Positions 1-11,200 of a stretch of DNA of 59,035 nucleotides are shown piece by piece. A program made the position numbers and the translations under genes. The notes beneath the pieces were generated by a model, which worked only from the letters and a program-made list of their open reading frames with translations, made no database searches and was not told the DNA's origin. Every line of letters starts with the position of its first letter. Position 1 is the first letter of the stretch. The stretch comes from Chromera velia (Eukaryota > Sar > Chromeraceae), in assembly GCA_018398765.1 (NCBI GenBank), contig JAHBMJ010004781.1, forward strand, positions 18,706-77,740, given 5' to 3'.

Positions 1-1048
1 CCCCCCCCCCTTCTGTGCAGCTACCCAGGCGACCGACACGATGTACGTCAGTCAGTCAGGCAGTCGTTCGACATGTGAAGCTCTTGACAGTCGTCGACGA
101 AGAGAGACCAGGAGACAGACGGGGACAGAGACACAAAGGGAAGGGGTGTCGGGGACGAGAGGGGCAAACCGAAGCGAAGTGTAAATGCAAATGGACGATC
201 GAGCAGAGCAAAAAGGCAAAAAGGCAGGCAGGCGTGTAGAGGGACCTTCTTTTCTGCTCCAGCCCTGCAGGTTGCCATTTCAGTTTGCGGGCCTTACCTC
301 TCCACGCTCTTTGCTGACAAACCCTCCCCCCCCTCCCCCCAATGCTGCAGATCATCCCAATCGCAGACTGTATCCGTGACTGTCAGGTGGGCAGCTAGGG
401 GGGGGAAATCGGAGAGGGGAATGAAGCGTGCATGCGTGTCTTTTGTTTCTCTCCTAACGTGGAGTCCGATCTTCCTACCTGCTTGCTCATTCGCGTTTCT
501 TCTTACTCTCTCTGCTTTCTCCGTCTCGTGGGGACACCCTTGCGTGGGTGATGCATGCATGACAGAAAGATGGCTCTGGGCGTTTCCTCAGTTGTTTCTC
601 ATTTGGGGCTACGCATGAAGAATGTGCTGCTGTGTCATCGTGTACTTGTTCCCATCAACGAGCTCTTGGGGAAAGTTCGACAGGATGGCATTCAAGAAAA
701 CAAGCAGTGCGGGGGGGAACGGAAGTAAAATGAAAGCCGACAGACAAGGAGGGGGCTCCTGTCGCAAGAGGAATGAGACTGTTTGAGGGCCTCTCCATTT
801 TCCTGGGAGGAATTTGTATGAATCTGTTCAAGCCGTGTTTGTCCACTTCATGCATAGAGGCATACTTGCAGTTTGTTTCTCTGTACTGTGTGCGTCAAAA
901 TCTCTTACCGAATGAACGGAACGGATGGACGGATGGATGGATGGATGGATGCAGAATTACGAGGCTCCGCAGGGTGACCTCTGCATTTATTTTCATACAG
1001 GATTCTTTTTCATACAGAAAATAAACGCACGCAAAGAGATGAATGCAG
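1..1048. other. Left-edge region, probable 5' introns of the VDE-family gene
   Basis: No coding exon can be supported here. The gene to the right must have more 5' exons, because its first visible exon begins in phase 0 after a 3' splice site and the cysteine-rich N-terminal domain of this family is missing. I could not find a convincing cysteine-rich exon in this stretch; the missing exons may lie off the left edge. The stretch holds CT-rich and short GGAT repeats (about 921-951) and one copy of a duplicated exon head (948-974), described separately. Confidence 0.5.
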
Positions 1049-1344
1049 AATCACGAGCCTCCGCAGGGAGGGGTGGCGGGTCTTCCCACAAACGGCACCT
1101 GTCCTCATGAGTTTGCGTTGGAGCAGACGGAGAGGGAGAGGCGAGAGCTGTCGGAGAGCTTTTCAATGGACAAACTCGAGGGCGAGTGGTGGCTCTCTGC
1201 GGGGATGTCCGAACTGGTCCGTCAGGGGGTGCGTGGATGGATTGGCTTTCTCTCTCTGGGCCTGTGCGCGCGTGCGTTTGGTGGTAACTTGCTTCGGTCG
1301 TCGGTTCAGGGGCCAGCTAGCATACAGCAACATCTGCTCATTTG

Positions 1345-1387
<43 letters not shown>

Positions 1388-2425
1388 GTGTGTGTGTGTG
1401 TGTGTGTGGGTGGGTGGGTGGGTGGGTGGTTTCCTTTTTTCGTTTGTTGAGGCCCGAGCTGGTGTGAAGAAAAATCTGTCAAATGGGCTCTCTTTTTTTG
1501 TCTCTCTCTGCGTTGTTCGATCAGGACTGGTACTCTTGTCAGAAGATGACGGTGAGGAGAGACGAGGAGACGAAGGAAGAGGACAGGTGGCTGGCGGATG
1601 AGGCATATGAGGGGTCCATCCTTGACTTTGATGGTTAGTTGGTCTCTCGGCAGGGAGGGAGGGAGGGCCTTTCGGTGTGAGTGAGTGAGTGAGTGAGTGG
1701 CAGAGTAAATGACTGACCGAGTGGATCAGGAGTTCCGTTTTGAGGATTGACTGACAGAGAGAGAACAACCAAGCTGAACCTAGCTTTCCGCCTCTCCGCT
1801 TGCCTGTCTTCGATGTTTGTGTACGCTCCCTTCTCTTCTCTTATGCGCCTTTGGATTTCTTGTTTCAGGTCAACAGCGTTGGAATCAGATGGAGGACCTG
1901 TACGTGCATTTGATTTATTCTGTATGAAAATAATGCATGGATTGTTTCTTTCTTTCAGGTCAACAGCGTTGGAAGCAGATGGAGGACCACGGGTTCTTCA
2001 CTCAGAAGGACAAGGACAACCACCCGCTGCAACTCGAATACTCACACGACAGACCCTACGTTCTCTCGGATATGGGCCTTGGAGAGAAGGGGGGTGAAGA
2101 GTTCTTTATCCTCCATTATTGTGCTGCCACTAGCGGCGTGCGCACACCGGACACGGTCTGGTGGACCTCCGTGATCCTCTACACGCGCACACGGAAGGCG
2201 GGCCCCGAGGCGCTCGCGGCCCTCCGTGCCGTCCTGTCGCGTCTCCAGTACGAGGGAGGGGAACTCCGGGAGACGGACAACTCCGAGGAGACGTGTGGGG
2301 CTTCCCCGTCTCTGTCAAAGTCTGAGGTCGTGGAGGTGCACGGAAAGGCAAGGTGGGTGGAGAGGCAGAAAGAAGCATTTGAGAGAGGGGAGCGTTGGGA
2401 GAAATACGTTCCTGAGAGTGAGTGA
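1049..2425 (+). CDS. Violaxanthin de-epoxidase family protein, 3' part (partial)
   Basis: Exons 1049-1216, 1525-1633 and 1959-2425 join in frame (phases 0, 1) and give 247 residues ending in TGA. VDE is a lipocalin-fold enzyme of the thylakoid lumen that de-epoxidises violaxanthin when light is excessive. Support: LEGEWWLSAGMSEL followed by DWYSCQ matches the start of the VDE lipocalin barrel (family pattern: small-residue G-K/E-W-Y/W, then a cysteine followed by Q). Near the C-terminus, WWTSVILYTRTRKAGPEAL and ETDN, then CG, match the family's last strand and helix, and a charged helical tail follows (KARWVERQKEAFERGER). The N-terminal cysteine-rich domain is not visible, so true VDE cannot be separated from VDE-like or VDE-related paralogues. 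The 3' end is ambiguous: a good donor at 2418 could splice to an acceptor before 2567 and extend the frame to a stop at 2739. Confidence 0.7.
1349..1428. repeat. Compound (CT)n-(TG)n-(GGGT)n microsatellite in VDE intron
   Basis: A CT run, then a TG run, then a GGGT run lie in series inside the intron between exons 1049-1216 and 1525-1633. The same CT-then-TG order recurs at about 5203-5271 and 16085-16140. Confidence 0.9.
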
Positions 2426-2739
2426 GGCCGCATCAGAAAGAAAGAATTCTCGTGCGAACGTTCTTGCATGCATGCATGAGACACCCAAAGCAGAGAAGGG
2501 GTCCGATATCGCAGCACAAACGTGCGTTCCTCTTTGTGGCGTGGATGAAGTTCTTTTCTTCCTCAGATGGAAACAGGCTTCGGTTTTGTTGTGACACTAG
2601 CGGAGGAATACGGTCAGGAGAAGGGAGACGCCGAAAGAGAAGGAAGAAGGCAGAACACATGGACGAAAGTCTGTTGTTGTCTGGCTTAGCAGAGAAGGGA
2701 TCGGGAAAGCAAGCTGAGGCATTAGACGACAGAGAGTAA

Positions 2740-4664
2740 GGAGAAGCTTCGGGAAAGCAAACCAAGAAGGTATGAAAGAAGGCAGGGAAGGAATGAAAGA
2801 ATGGAGCTGTCAGTGAGAGATGGGGGAAGCAAAACTCATGTTCGAGGGACTGCAAGGTTCTCTGCATTTGTTTGAGGACAGAGCGGAAAATGAATACATG
2901 AAGGAAGGAGTCAACAGTCACCGACCGCATTCGCTGGCGCAGAGAAAGTGTCCGTTTTCTTTTTATTTGGCTCTATTTGTGAACCTCTTTCGACTGAATC
3001 TCTTTTTGTGGCCGTTTGCTTGTTCCATTTGTACTCCACTTACTCCTTCTCTCACTCACTCACTCACTCACTGACTCCGTAGATAGATTGACTTATTTAT
3101 TCATCCACTGCCTGTTGGGTTGATCAACTTGAACGGTGGGTGGGACACAGGGGGAAGTATTTGAGGGCCGGAGGAAAAGATGTAAACTCATTTGAGTGGT
3201 TTCCCTGAAGTCCTATTCATGTTCTTTCTGTCGTGTTTGTCGTGCCAGTGCTTCATCTCTCTTTTGTTTCATGCTCCTGCTTTCCACTCTTTTGATTCAA
3301 ACCGTCGTGTTGTGTTTCGCACACACCCAAGGGGTCTTCGTCATGATCGATTGAGTGCATGTTTTCACGTGGCGAGCCAGGCATACTATGCGATAGACAG
3401 AAACTATACAAAAAAGACATGCCTTGTCAGCTTTTTGCGCTTCCGGCCCTAGGTTAAACTCTAGGTTAAAGTTACCGTTAAACTGTAAGCTTAAATATTT
3501 TATAGAAAAAAAACTAAATGAAATTTAAATGAATTAAGTGCACGATTATATATAAAGTTGCACTAGCATGCAATTATCAATTCACATACCGAATAAAAGC
3601 TCGAATAAAAGTTAATTAGAGAATTTAGTTAAAAAAATTCAAAACCTTTTAATTACCATTTATTTAGGTTTTTGTAGTTTTTGACATTACGTCCTCTCTC
3701 CCCAAGCACGCAGGGGCATATGGGGACAAGGGATACGACTTTATCCCACTCATGAGTCTAGTTGATGGCACACTCCACCAGGAAGCCAACACATTTCTGT
3801 GCAGGCTGGCTGGACTGTTAAGCGAGAACTGGGGGCAGGTATATGGGAAGGTGTGTGGACAAATCCGAGCGCGGCTGCAAGTCGCCCACCTACGGGTAGC
3901 AAGTGCGTGCATTAGGGGCACCCGGGCATGCGAGGCCACTCAGGCGAAGGGGGAGAGATGGGGGGATTCAGCAGTGCACTCATCCTCATGGACGACTGAA
4001 CCATACAAGACTGATCGATCAACTAGAACTTAGCGTAATGCAATGTAGCTAGAGGTGTTGCAACGGTGTGTGGATGAAGGAAGAGTAAGAGAGAGACGGA
4101 CATGCTAGGAACGGATCTTAAATGCGGTTTCCCCCAATTTTTTGAAATTAACGGAAATTCGGTACTCAAAAAAAAAAAGTCAAACTATATAGCTTCTAAA
4201 ATCAGTATGTGTTTGCTTGTGGCCTTATGTATATGATAGAAAATCATGCATGTTCTAGATCATGTTTAGAAAGTTTTAGAGTATTTAGAGTAAGAGATAT
4301 AGTAGAATCATAAAAAATTAGGAGTAGAGTCATGAGAAATCTAGAGAGAAATGGTAGAGTATTTAGAGTAAGAGTTAAGATCGAATCATTAAACTGAAAA
4401 GATGTTTTAATTTTTTTTTTTTTTACAATACTCTTTAAAGTGGCGATTCCACTGCCCGGTGACTGCCGGCTCCTACACTACCCCCTTTATTTAGACCACT
4501 TTGACTTCGAATTAGCATATCAAATAAAATTTTATGTATATCAGCATGTATGACGTAAATGCACAAGTTTCAGCACAACATCGCACATTAAAGCATTTAT
4601 CAAAGAACACACCTTTTGATATCCTATCGCAATCTTATCGGGCGACACAGAGTTGTTCAAAATG
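2740..4664. other. Convergent intergenic gap with AT-rich tracts
   Basis: This gap separates the 3' ends of the VDE-family gene and the minus-strand gene. 2740-3430 is ordinary-composition sequence with no supported gene. 3440-3670 and 4130-4640 are strongly AT-rich, with an A-run near 4170 and a T-run near 4415. Between them sits the retroelement-like fragment listed separately. I see no other feature. Confidence 0.6.
3674..3970 (+). mobile_element. Degenerate retrotransposon C-terminal fragment
   Basis: The plus frame containing codon 3692 reads VFDITSSLP, then YDFIPLMSLVDGTLHQEA, then RLAGLLSENWG, then QVAHLRVASACIRGTR. This layout, a DVT-like strand, a F-x-P-L/F strand and GG-like turn, a charged helix, and a final helix ending in C-(I/L)-RG-(S/T)R, is the one I know from the far C-terminus of many non-LTR reverse-transcriptase polyproteins. 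No reverse transcriptase core, start codon or upstream part is present and AT-rich DNA flanks both sides, so this reads as a truncated relic. The match is by motif memory, not alignment. The frame stays open to 4033, but the tail past about 3970 has no recognisable motif. Confidence 0.5.
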
Positions 4665-5207
4665 TCAAAAATCGTTCAATGAAGGAAACCTCCGTCGTAT
4701 GAATCGTGCCGGTGCTTTGTGATGCCTGAGTGCAAGTGTCAGTGTTGTAAGGTTTGCCGCGATGCAGAAGGGAGGCAGAATAAGAACCAGGTCCGCCGCC
4801 AGCCAGGAGAGGAACGCCCGAAATAAATGGACAGAGACGTCTTTCTCCTTCTCCTTCTCCCGCCTGCAAAAGGAAAAGGCAAGCACATTCCGTCAATCAT
4901 TCTGATTACTATGCTCCATTTGACACGTCGACTTGTTTACAGCTTCCTTTCTCTGCATCGTTTTCCTTTCCTGTGCTTGTGGAGGTGCAAATCTGCAGAA
5001 CAGGAATTCTCCTGCACATAATCCGTGCCGTCGTGAATTGAGTGCTCAGATCAACTCTTAGTTTTTGGCACGCAGAGGGATCACTGAATTTGCGTTTCAG
5101 TAGCTCCTTCGCCGCTTCCTTCTTTTCTGTCTGTCCGTGTGTCGGTCGACGTGTCAGTCTGCCTGCTTGCCTGTCCATTTGTCTGTTCACTTGCCTGGAT
5201 CGCTCTT

Positions 5208-5267
<60 letters not shown>

Positions 5268-5851
5268 CGCCTTGCGGCCTTTCCGGTTCCGTTTCGGCCT
5301 GTTTGTCCTTCTCTTTTTGTATCGAGAGGCAAGTGCATAGATGCACTACATGAACAGGTGCTTTCAGACAGAAGGGCCCGCACGGTTGGAGGCAAGCTGG
5401 GGGTGTGGACTTTCGGCGGCATGAATGCACTGGAGGGGCACAGAGGAAGAAAAGTGTGCGTGTGGGTGTTTGTCTGGACTGTTGAGGATCGCCTTCCTCA
5501 CTTTGAACCCGCAAAATAATTTACACACATGAACGTACATATACATATCTGCATTATGCCTCTATGCATCAGACAGACAGACAGACAGGCAGGCAGGGTT
5601 CATGGTTTCTTTCTTTTTCCTTTCATTTACTCATTCGCAAAAATCCACTTCCGTTTCTGTGCCTCGCGTCAGCGCTGTTTCAGCTTTACCCCTATGGCCC
5701 CCGTAATGCATATTTTGCTTTCGAGCTTTCGTTTTGTTGATTTCGCAGCAGCAGCACCCCCCAGCAAGCAAGAGCCTTTCTTCTTGTGCCCCCCCCTGCT
5801 TGGTGCATCCCCCAGACACAGACACGATCAGACAGATAGACAGACAAAGGG

Positions 5852-5899
<48 letters not shown>

Positions 5900-6064
5900 G
5901 GACAGCAAGCACGATCTCTTTTCTGTTCCTTGCCTTTTACTCACTCATTTAATAGTATGTACTTCCTCATTAGAAAGCCAGACATTCACAGATAAACTGC
6001 ATGACTTGTTTTTTTCTCTTTGTTTCTTTTTCCTTTCGAACCAACAAAAAAGCAAAACAAATCC

Positions 6065-6097
<33 letters not shown>

Positions 6098-6489
6098 GAG
6101 ACAGACAGACAGACAGACAGATAGACAGACAGATAGACAGACAGACAGACAGATTTTGTTGTTTCTTTCCCTCCTTTCCTTCATGAATAGACAGACAGAG
6201 AGACACACCTTCAGACGCACACTCACACTGACACCCACCCATCCACACACACACACACGCAAAGAAAGAGACAGAGGGAGAGAGAGAGAGACGGACGCGC
6301 GCGCACACACACACACACACACATACACACAAACGCAGAGAGAAAGAGAGGGGGAAGGGAGGGGAGGGGAAGGGAAGAGAGAAAAAGAGAGAGAGAGGGA
6401 GCGACAGACAGACAGACTGATAGACAGACAGACAGACAGACACACGAACGGACAGACGGACGGACGGACGCAAACACACACATACACAC

Positions 6490-6529
<40 letters not shown>

Positions 6530-7497
6530 GGATAGACTGACAGACGAACGGACGCACGCATACAGAGACAGAGCGAAACAGATGGACAGATAGATAGACA
6601 GACAGACTGTATGACTTTTGTTTTTTTTCTGACAGACGGACAGACAGACGGACGGACGGACGAAAATACACACACACACACACACACGCACACACCCACA
6701 CGCGCGCGCTCAGAGTGATGGAATGCAGAGAGAACGTACATCCAGTCGTCGTATTCCTCCAGCACGTCCCTCAGTTGGTCCACCCTTTTCAGGTATGCCC
6801 AGATGTCGTCGAAGTACCTCAGGTAGATCGGCACTGCACATGCGAGAGTCAGGCCAAGGTCCAGACCTGCCTTCACCTGCACTCCACCGGACAAACACAA
6901 AAGAGAAACGGGCGCATTTGACTATGGGAATCGGATGCGGTAGAAGAGAATGAGCATACAGAAGACACCCAAAAAAACAGAACACCCTGTTTGTGTGTTT
7001 ATCTGTCGGTGCACCCCTCTGCGTGTCCGTCTGCACATGCCTGTATGTCCCCATTTCTCTCTTCGCATTGCCGTCTCCCTGAAGCCTTCACTTCTTTCCT
7101 AGATCGATCCTGCCCCCTTCTTCCCTGTTGCAGCTGCTCGTGTGTGGATTTGGTCTCTCATCTCCCTTCACAGCCCCATCTCCCGCCCGTTCGTCCACCC
7201 ACGCTCCACGTCTCCTGCGGTTCCCCGCCCCCCTGCCTGAGAAACACCCAAACAATCCTAGCAGGACAGCTCCCGACTAACAATCATCGTGGCCCCAAGC
7301 TCCACCATGTTGTATGTTCTCAGCTCCGTTCCCAGAGTCCGAAAGAAGGACCAGCGCGACTTGGTCATTAAGTCTGCGTACTTGTCCTTGGTCTTCAACA
7401 TCCACCGAAACACGAAGGTCATCCGACCCCCACCGCTCGGAGCCCCCACCCCGGGAGGCATTTGTGCTGATAGGAGACGCCTGCTGAGAAGCGACAT
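4665..7497 (-). CDS. Unrecognised small two-segment membrane protein
   Basis: Minus-strand exons 7497-7282, 6876-6740 and 4863-4665 join in frame (phases 0 and 2) to give 183 residues with a TGA stop. Donors are GTTAGT and GTACGT; acceptors are GTGCAG and TTGCAG. The two long hydrophobic stretches are residues about 60-90 (VELGATMI, then GLDLGLTLACAVPIYL) and about 135-160 (AFLSWLAADLVLILPPF). Between them is an acidic/basic helix (AYLKRVDQLRDVLEEYDDW) and a KEKEK run; the tail is basic (RFIRRRFPSLNDF). I do not recognise the family. The ATG at 7497 is the minimal start. The frame is open to an ATG at 7965, and a good pyrimidine tract plus AG lies near 7530, so the gene may instead have further 5' exons. 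The second intron (1.88 kb) is filled with microsatellite DNA. Confidence 0.55.
5203..5271. repeat. (CT)n-(GT)n-(GC)n microsatellite
   Basis: CT run, GT run and a short GCGCGC tail in series, inside the large intron of the minus-strand gene. Confidence 0.9.
5822..6717. repeat. 900-bp purine-rich microsatellite tract
   Basis: An almost unbroken patchwork of GACA, GA, CA, GGGA and GACG units, nearly all A, C or G on the plus strand and hence T, G or C on the minus strand. It lies wholly in the second intron of the minus-strand gene, where it would be transcribed as a pyrimidine- and TGTC-rich RNA. It produces long spurious open frames on both strands made of RQTD- or CLSV-type repeats; I do not call these genes. 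Confidence 0.9.
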
Positions 7498-8210
7498 TGC
7501 TCTTCTCTTCTCCTGCACCTCACAGCTGCAGTCCAGGAAGGAACGAAGGAACGAACCCTCACAGCGTGGGGACGGCAAGAACACTCTGACCACGGACAAC
7601 TGACTCTCCGCACGGCCCTCTGGTTTCTTCTCAACACTTCCAGCTCCGTCTACCCAAGGAGGCAACGAGCCGTTGCATTGCCCTCCCACGCAATCACTGT
7701 CAGCAGGAGTGGAGAAATTCAAGAAGGGTGTACCTTCGTCGGAGACGGCAAGAGACGGACAAGTCTTCATGCATGGGCCATTGGGCCGCGCGAGGATCCC
7801 GCGGCATCCCCGCGGCAAACGCGGCCCCGCCGGCCGCGGGGTGGCAAAGGTAACGCGCATGTGCATGCATTGCTCTATCCCTCTTTCCATCTGTCCTCTT
7901 CTGACATCTTCTGACCTTGCATCTCCTGGATGCTCCCGGATTTCAACTCCACTTGCGGCAGGCAATGCCAGGCAGTTTTAATTCGCCTATCGCCAATTAT
8001 CGACACGATTCGAAGTGATGGAGCCGCTCTTCAGCCCAGAATTCCTTCCTCCCTCGTTTCAAAACCTGAGAATCATCACGACCCACCTCAAATTTCGATG
8101 CCAATGTCGTCTGCCCCAACGAATTCCGAATAGATACAGTTGTCTTCCCTAGAAAGAGATCGGAAATGGAATAGACGGGATTTATTTCGCAGTCGCTTTT
8201 TTTTGTCGAC
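7498..8210. promoter_or_regulatory. Probable bidirectional promoter, membrane-protein gene / UTP18
   Basis: Head-to-head gap between the minus-strand gene and UTP18; it shrinks to 245 bases if the upstream ATG at 7965 is used. It contains a GC-rich block at about 7785-7845 rich in CCGCGG-type palindromes, then a TGCATGCA-like word near 7861. No TATA box or other core element is convincing. The regulatory role is inferred from gene arrangement. Confidence 0.35.
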
Positions 8211-11200
8211 ATGAAGCGCGTACGAAAAGCCAACGAGAAGGAGAAGGGCGAATCTTCCACCGGCGTTTCCGATTTGGAGCGTCTCGTCTTAGGTGAAAGT
8301 TTTGCGGTGGAGGATGAGGATGAATCGGAGGGGGAGGAGGGGGGCGGCATGTCTGCGTTGCTTGCGAAAGCGAGGGAGGCGTCCAGAGGCCTGAGTGCGA
8401 GCTATGACGCTGTGCACCGTCCGCAGAAGAAGAGACAGCGGCAGCAGGCGGACTCTGACGACGAGGAGGACGAGGAGGAGGAGAACGATGAGGAGGAGGA
8501 GGAAGACGACGATGAGGAAGAGGAGGGAGGGCCTTCTAAAGGCTCTGCGTCTGCGTGGGTTGATGAGGATGATGCTGACGTGACTGTGGACATCTCAGCC
8601 GTCTCTCGTTTGAGGAAGTTGAGGGAGACGGCCTCGACAGCGGAGGTAGACGGGCAGGCGTACCAAGAGAGATTACGGCACCAATTCAATCAGATAGCGG
8701 CAGGAAGGGGGGGTGGATGGGCTGACCGTGCAAGGGAAGAGCAACGCAGGCAGCGAGAGGGAGAAGATGAAGAGGAAGAAGAGGAGTCGGAGGAAGACTC
8801 GGACGAAGATGAGAACATCAAGAAAGAGTCACCGGAAAAGAGACGGCAAAGAAAGGAGGCTTTACGGAAGATGAGGGCGGTGCTGTTGCAGTCGAGTGGA
8901 CGATTGGTGTTGAGTGCAAAGGAGAGTGCAGAGACAGAGCGGCAGGCAGGGGGGAAGGGAAAGGGCAAAGGAGCCGGGAGAGTGTGGCCGGATGCGCCGC
9001 CAGAAGAAATTGACGTTCTGCGAGTGGCCGACGCGAATCAGTGGGCACCTGCAAAGTGAGTGTGACTCTGTTTCGAGAGTGACTGTGGTGAGGAGAGTGA
9101 GTGAGAAAGACTCGCAGTACGGAAGATCGTCGCAGTGAATGCGGGTCTGCATGCGGTTTCGCCTGGTTCCTGCGCCACAGATTGGAATGCTCGTTCCTGT
9201 CCTTCTTTTTGTTTGCGCGTCCTATGCTTGGACTTGCTGACGAGTTTTTTCCTCAGCTGTTCCGCGATCTTCCTGCTCAGCTGTCAATTCCCTTTCTCTC
9301 CGTTCTGCGCGAGGCTCCTCTCCTGTTCTTTCGGCGGTTTTTCTCTTGGACCTGCATCTCATCCATCAGCATCACTATTCCTTCCGTCTTTTTTGTTCCC
9401 TCCTCGCGCCCTCTCTCCTTCTCTCGCCCCAACATCCCCCCCGGCCCCTCTCTCTTCTCTTGTGTTCGCATAAATGTGTGTGTGTGTGTGTGTTATTGTC
9501 TTTGGAGTTGCAGGACCGGAATTTTGTCAGTGAACTTCCATCCTCGGGCAGACCTGCTCCTCTGTTGCAGCAGGGACAAGAGAGTGAGGCTCTTCCAGGT
9601 TGGTCTGTCGGGGTCTCGCTTTGCTCTCTTTCAGACAGTCTTTCTTTTTGCCATTTCTGGCTAAGTGGAGTGATTTCATTCCTGGCTGTTTTTTCGGTTG
9701 TGTTTGTGTACATCTCTTTGTCTGCTCGTGCGCTAGTGTTCTTGTTTATTTGTGCAGCTCCATTTGTCAGTGTCTCTCTCTCGTGTATGGGTTTGTGTAC
9801 GCTTCCTCTATTCGTGGGGGTGCCTATGAGCACGTATGCTTTCCTGCTTGTGTCTGCGTACATGTGTGAGGGCAGATAGACGGTGAGGACAACCCCCTGC
9901 TGAGTTCTCTGAGGTTCCGAGACAGGGGCCGTCTCTCTTGTGCGAAGTTCTCCGCCTCAGGCGAGAAGGTGATCGCATCGTTCGAGGATTCGGTGGCAGT
10001 AGGAGTCTGGGACCTCCACTCGGGGTGAGTCAGTCAGTCAGTCAGTCAGTCAGAGAGTAAGTCTGCAGGTCGACGTGAGGATGTCACGCCTTTTTGTGGA
10101 GAGCGGGCCGGACTTGCGCTTGAGAGGAGGGCAAGTGGATTGGGCCGTTAGCGCACACAGACTTCTTTGTAGAACAAAAGGTATGCAGAGAGTGGATTTG
10201 ATATCTATGGGTCTATTTTGCTCTTATTGATTGTTGTTCCTCCAAATCGACCTACGAAGCATCGAAGGAGGGTGACTCTGTTTCTCTTCCAACGGGAGAA
10301 GACTGCTTTGAAACGTTGAACGTCTCAAGAACATGGAGGGACATTTGTGCATTGCATGGCGTGAGTTGCTTCACTCTGAGACAGAGAGAGGAGGGGGAAT
10401 ACAGGCATCTATCTCGGCTCGTCATTTTGATTCTATGATAGTTTTCCTGTTCTTCCTTCCTTCCCTTCGACGAGACGACCGACGTGCAGTCAGATGAGCC
10501 GCGTTCCCGGATTCTTCTCTCGGAAGGACCTCGGATACCCTCTCCTTGAGGTCGGGCCTCCTGAGTCAACAAGCGGGAGGCTGGCGGGAGGGGGAAGAGC
10601 GATGTTCGCACTTGGGGCCAAAAACGGGTCGGTCGGATCTTCTCTGTCTGTCTGTCTGTCTATCTGTGTTGAAGGGGAAGTAAGTAGAGAGACAGCATGC
10701 ATGCGTGGTTGAATTAAAGGGGAAAACCGTGCGTATTTCGGTTAATTTTCCGTTTCTGCATGGTCTCTCGGGGTTTCGATCCACACGAGGCTCTCTTCTT
10801 CTTTGGGTTTCATCGCCCCACTTTTCTGAATTTCAGGCGCCTTCTGTCGTGTTTGAACTTGATCCTTCCTCTTTTTTCTGTGCGAAAGAAGAAGGTCTTC
10901 AAGAATCGACTCTTGACTTTTGATATTTCTGGATCTGTGTGATTCTTCCGTCGGTTTCGTTTTCTTGTGCAGATCCGTTTTGCTGGTAGATGAACGGCAA
11001 AAGAGTCTGGCAGGGTCTTTCGCCATGTCTCGAGAAGCAGCCGTGAGTTAGAACTTGTTGGTTTGCCTTCTTTTCTGTTTCTTCTTTTTCTCCCAGCGGC
11101 TGCTCCTTTCCTTTGTGTGTCTCTCTCTCTGTCTCGATCTTTCTGCTTGATCTCCTTGAGTCTGTCGGTGTCGATGGCATTCTCGACCGTTATCCTTTCC

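Noticed and set aside
615-727. Short frame starting MKNVLLCHRVLVP as a 5' exon of the VDE-family gene
   Set aside because: It has a cysteine or two but not the spaced cysteine pattern of the family, and no donor in the needed phase.
3449-3490. CCCTAGGTTAAA-like words resembling telomeric repeats
   Set aside because: Only two imperfect copies without a regular period; more likely part of an AT-rich relic.
5970-6701. Long open frames on both strands across the GACA/GA array
   Set aside because: They are pure translations of microsatellites (CLSV- and RQTD-type) and lie inside an intron supported by matching phases.
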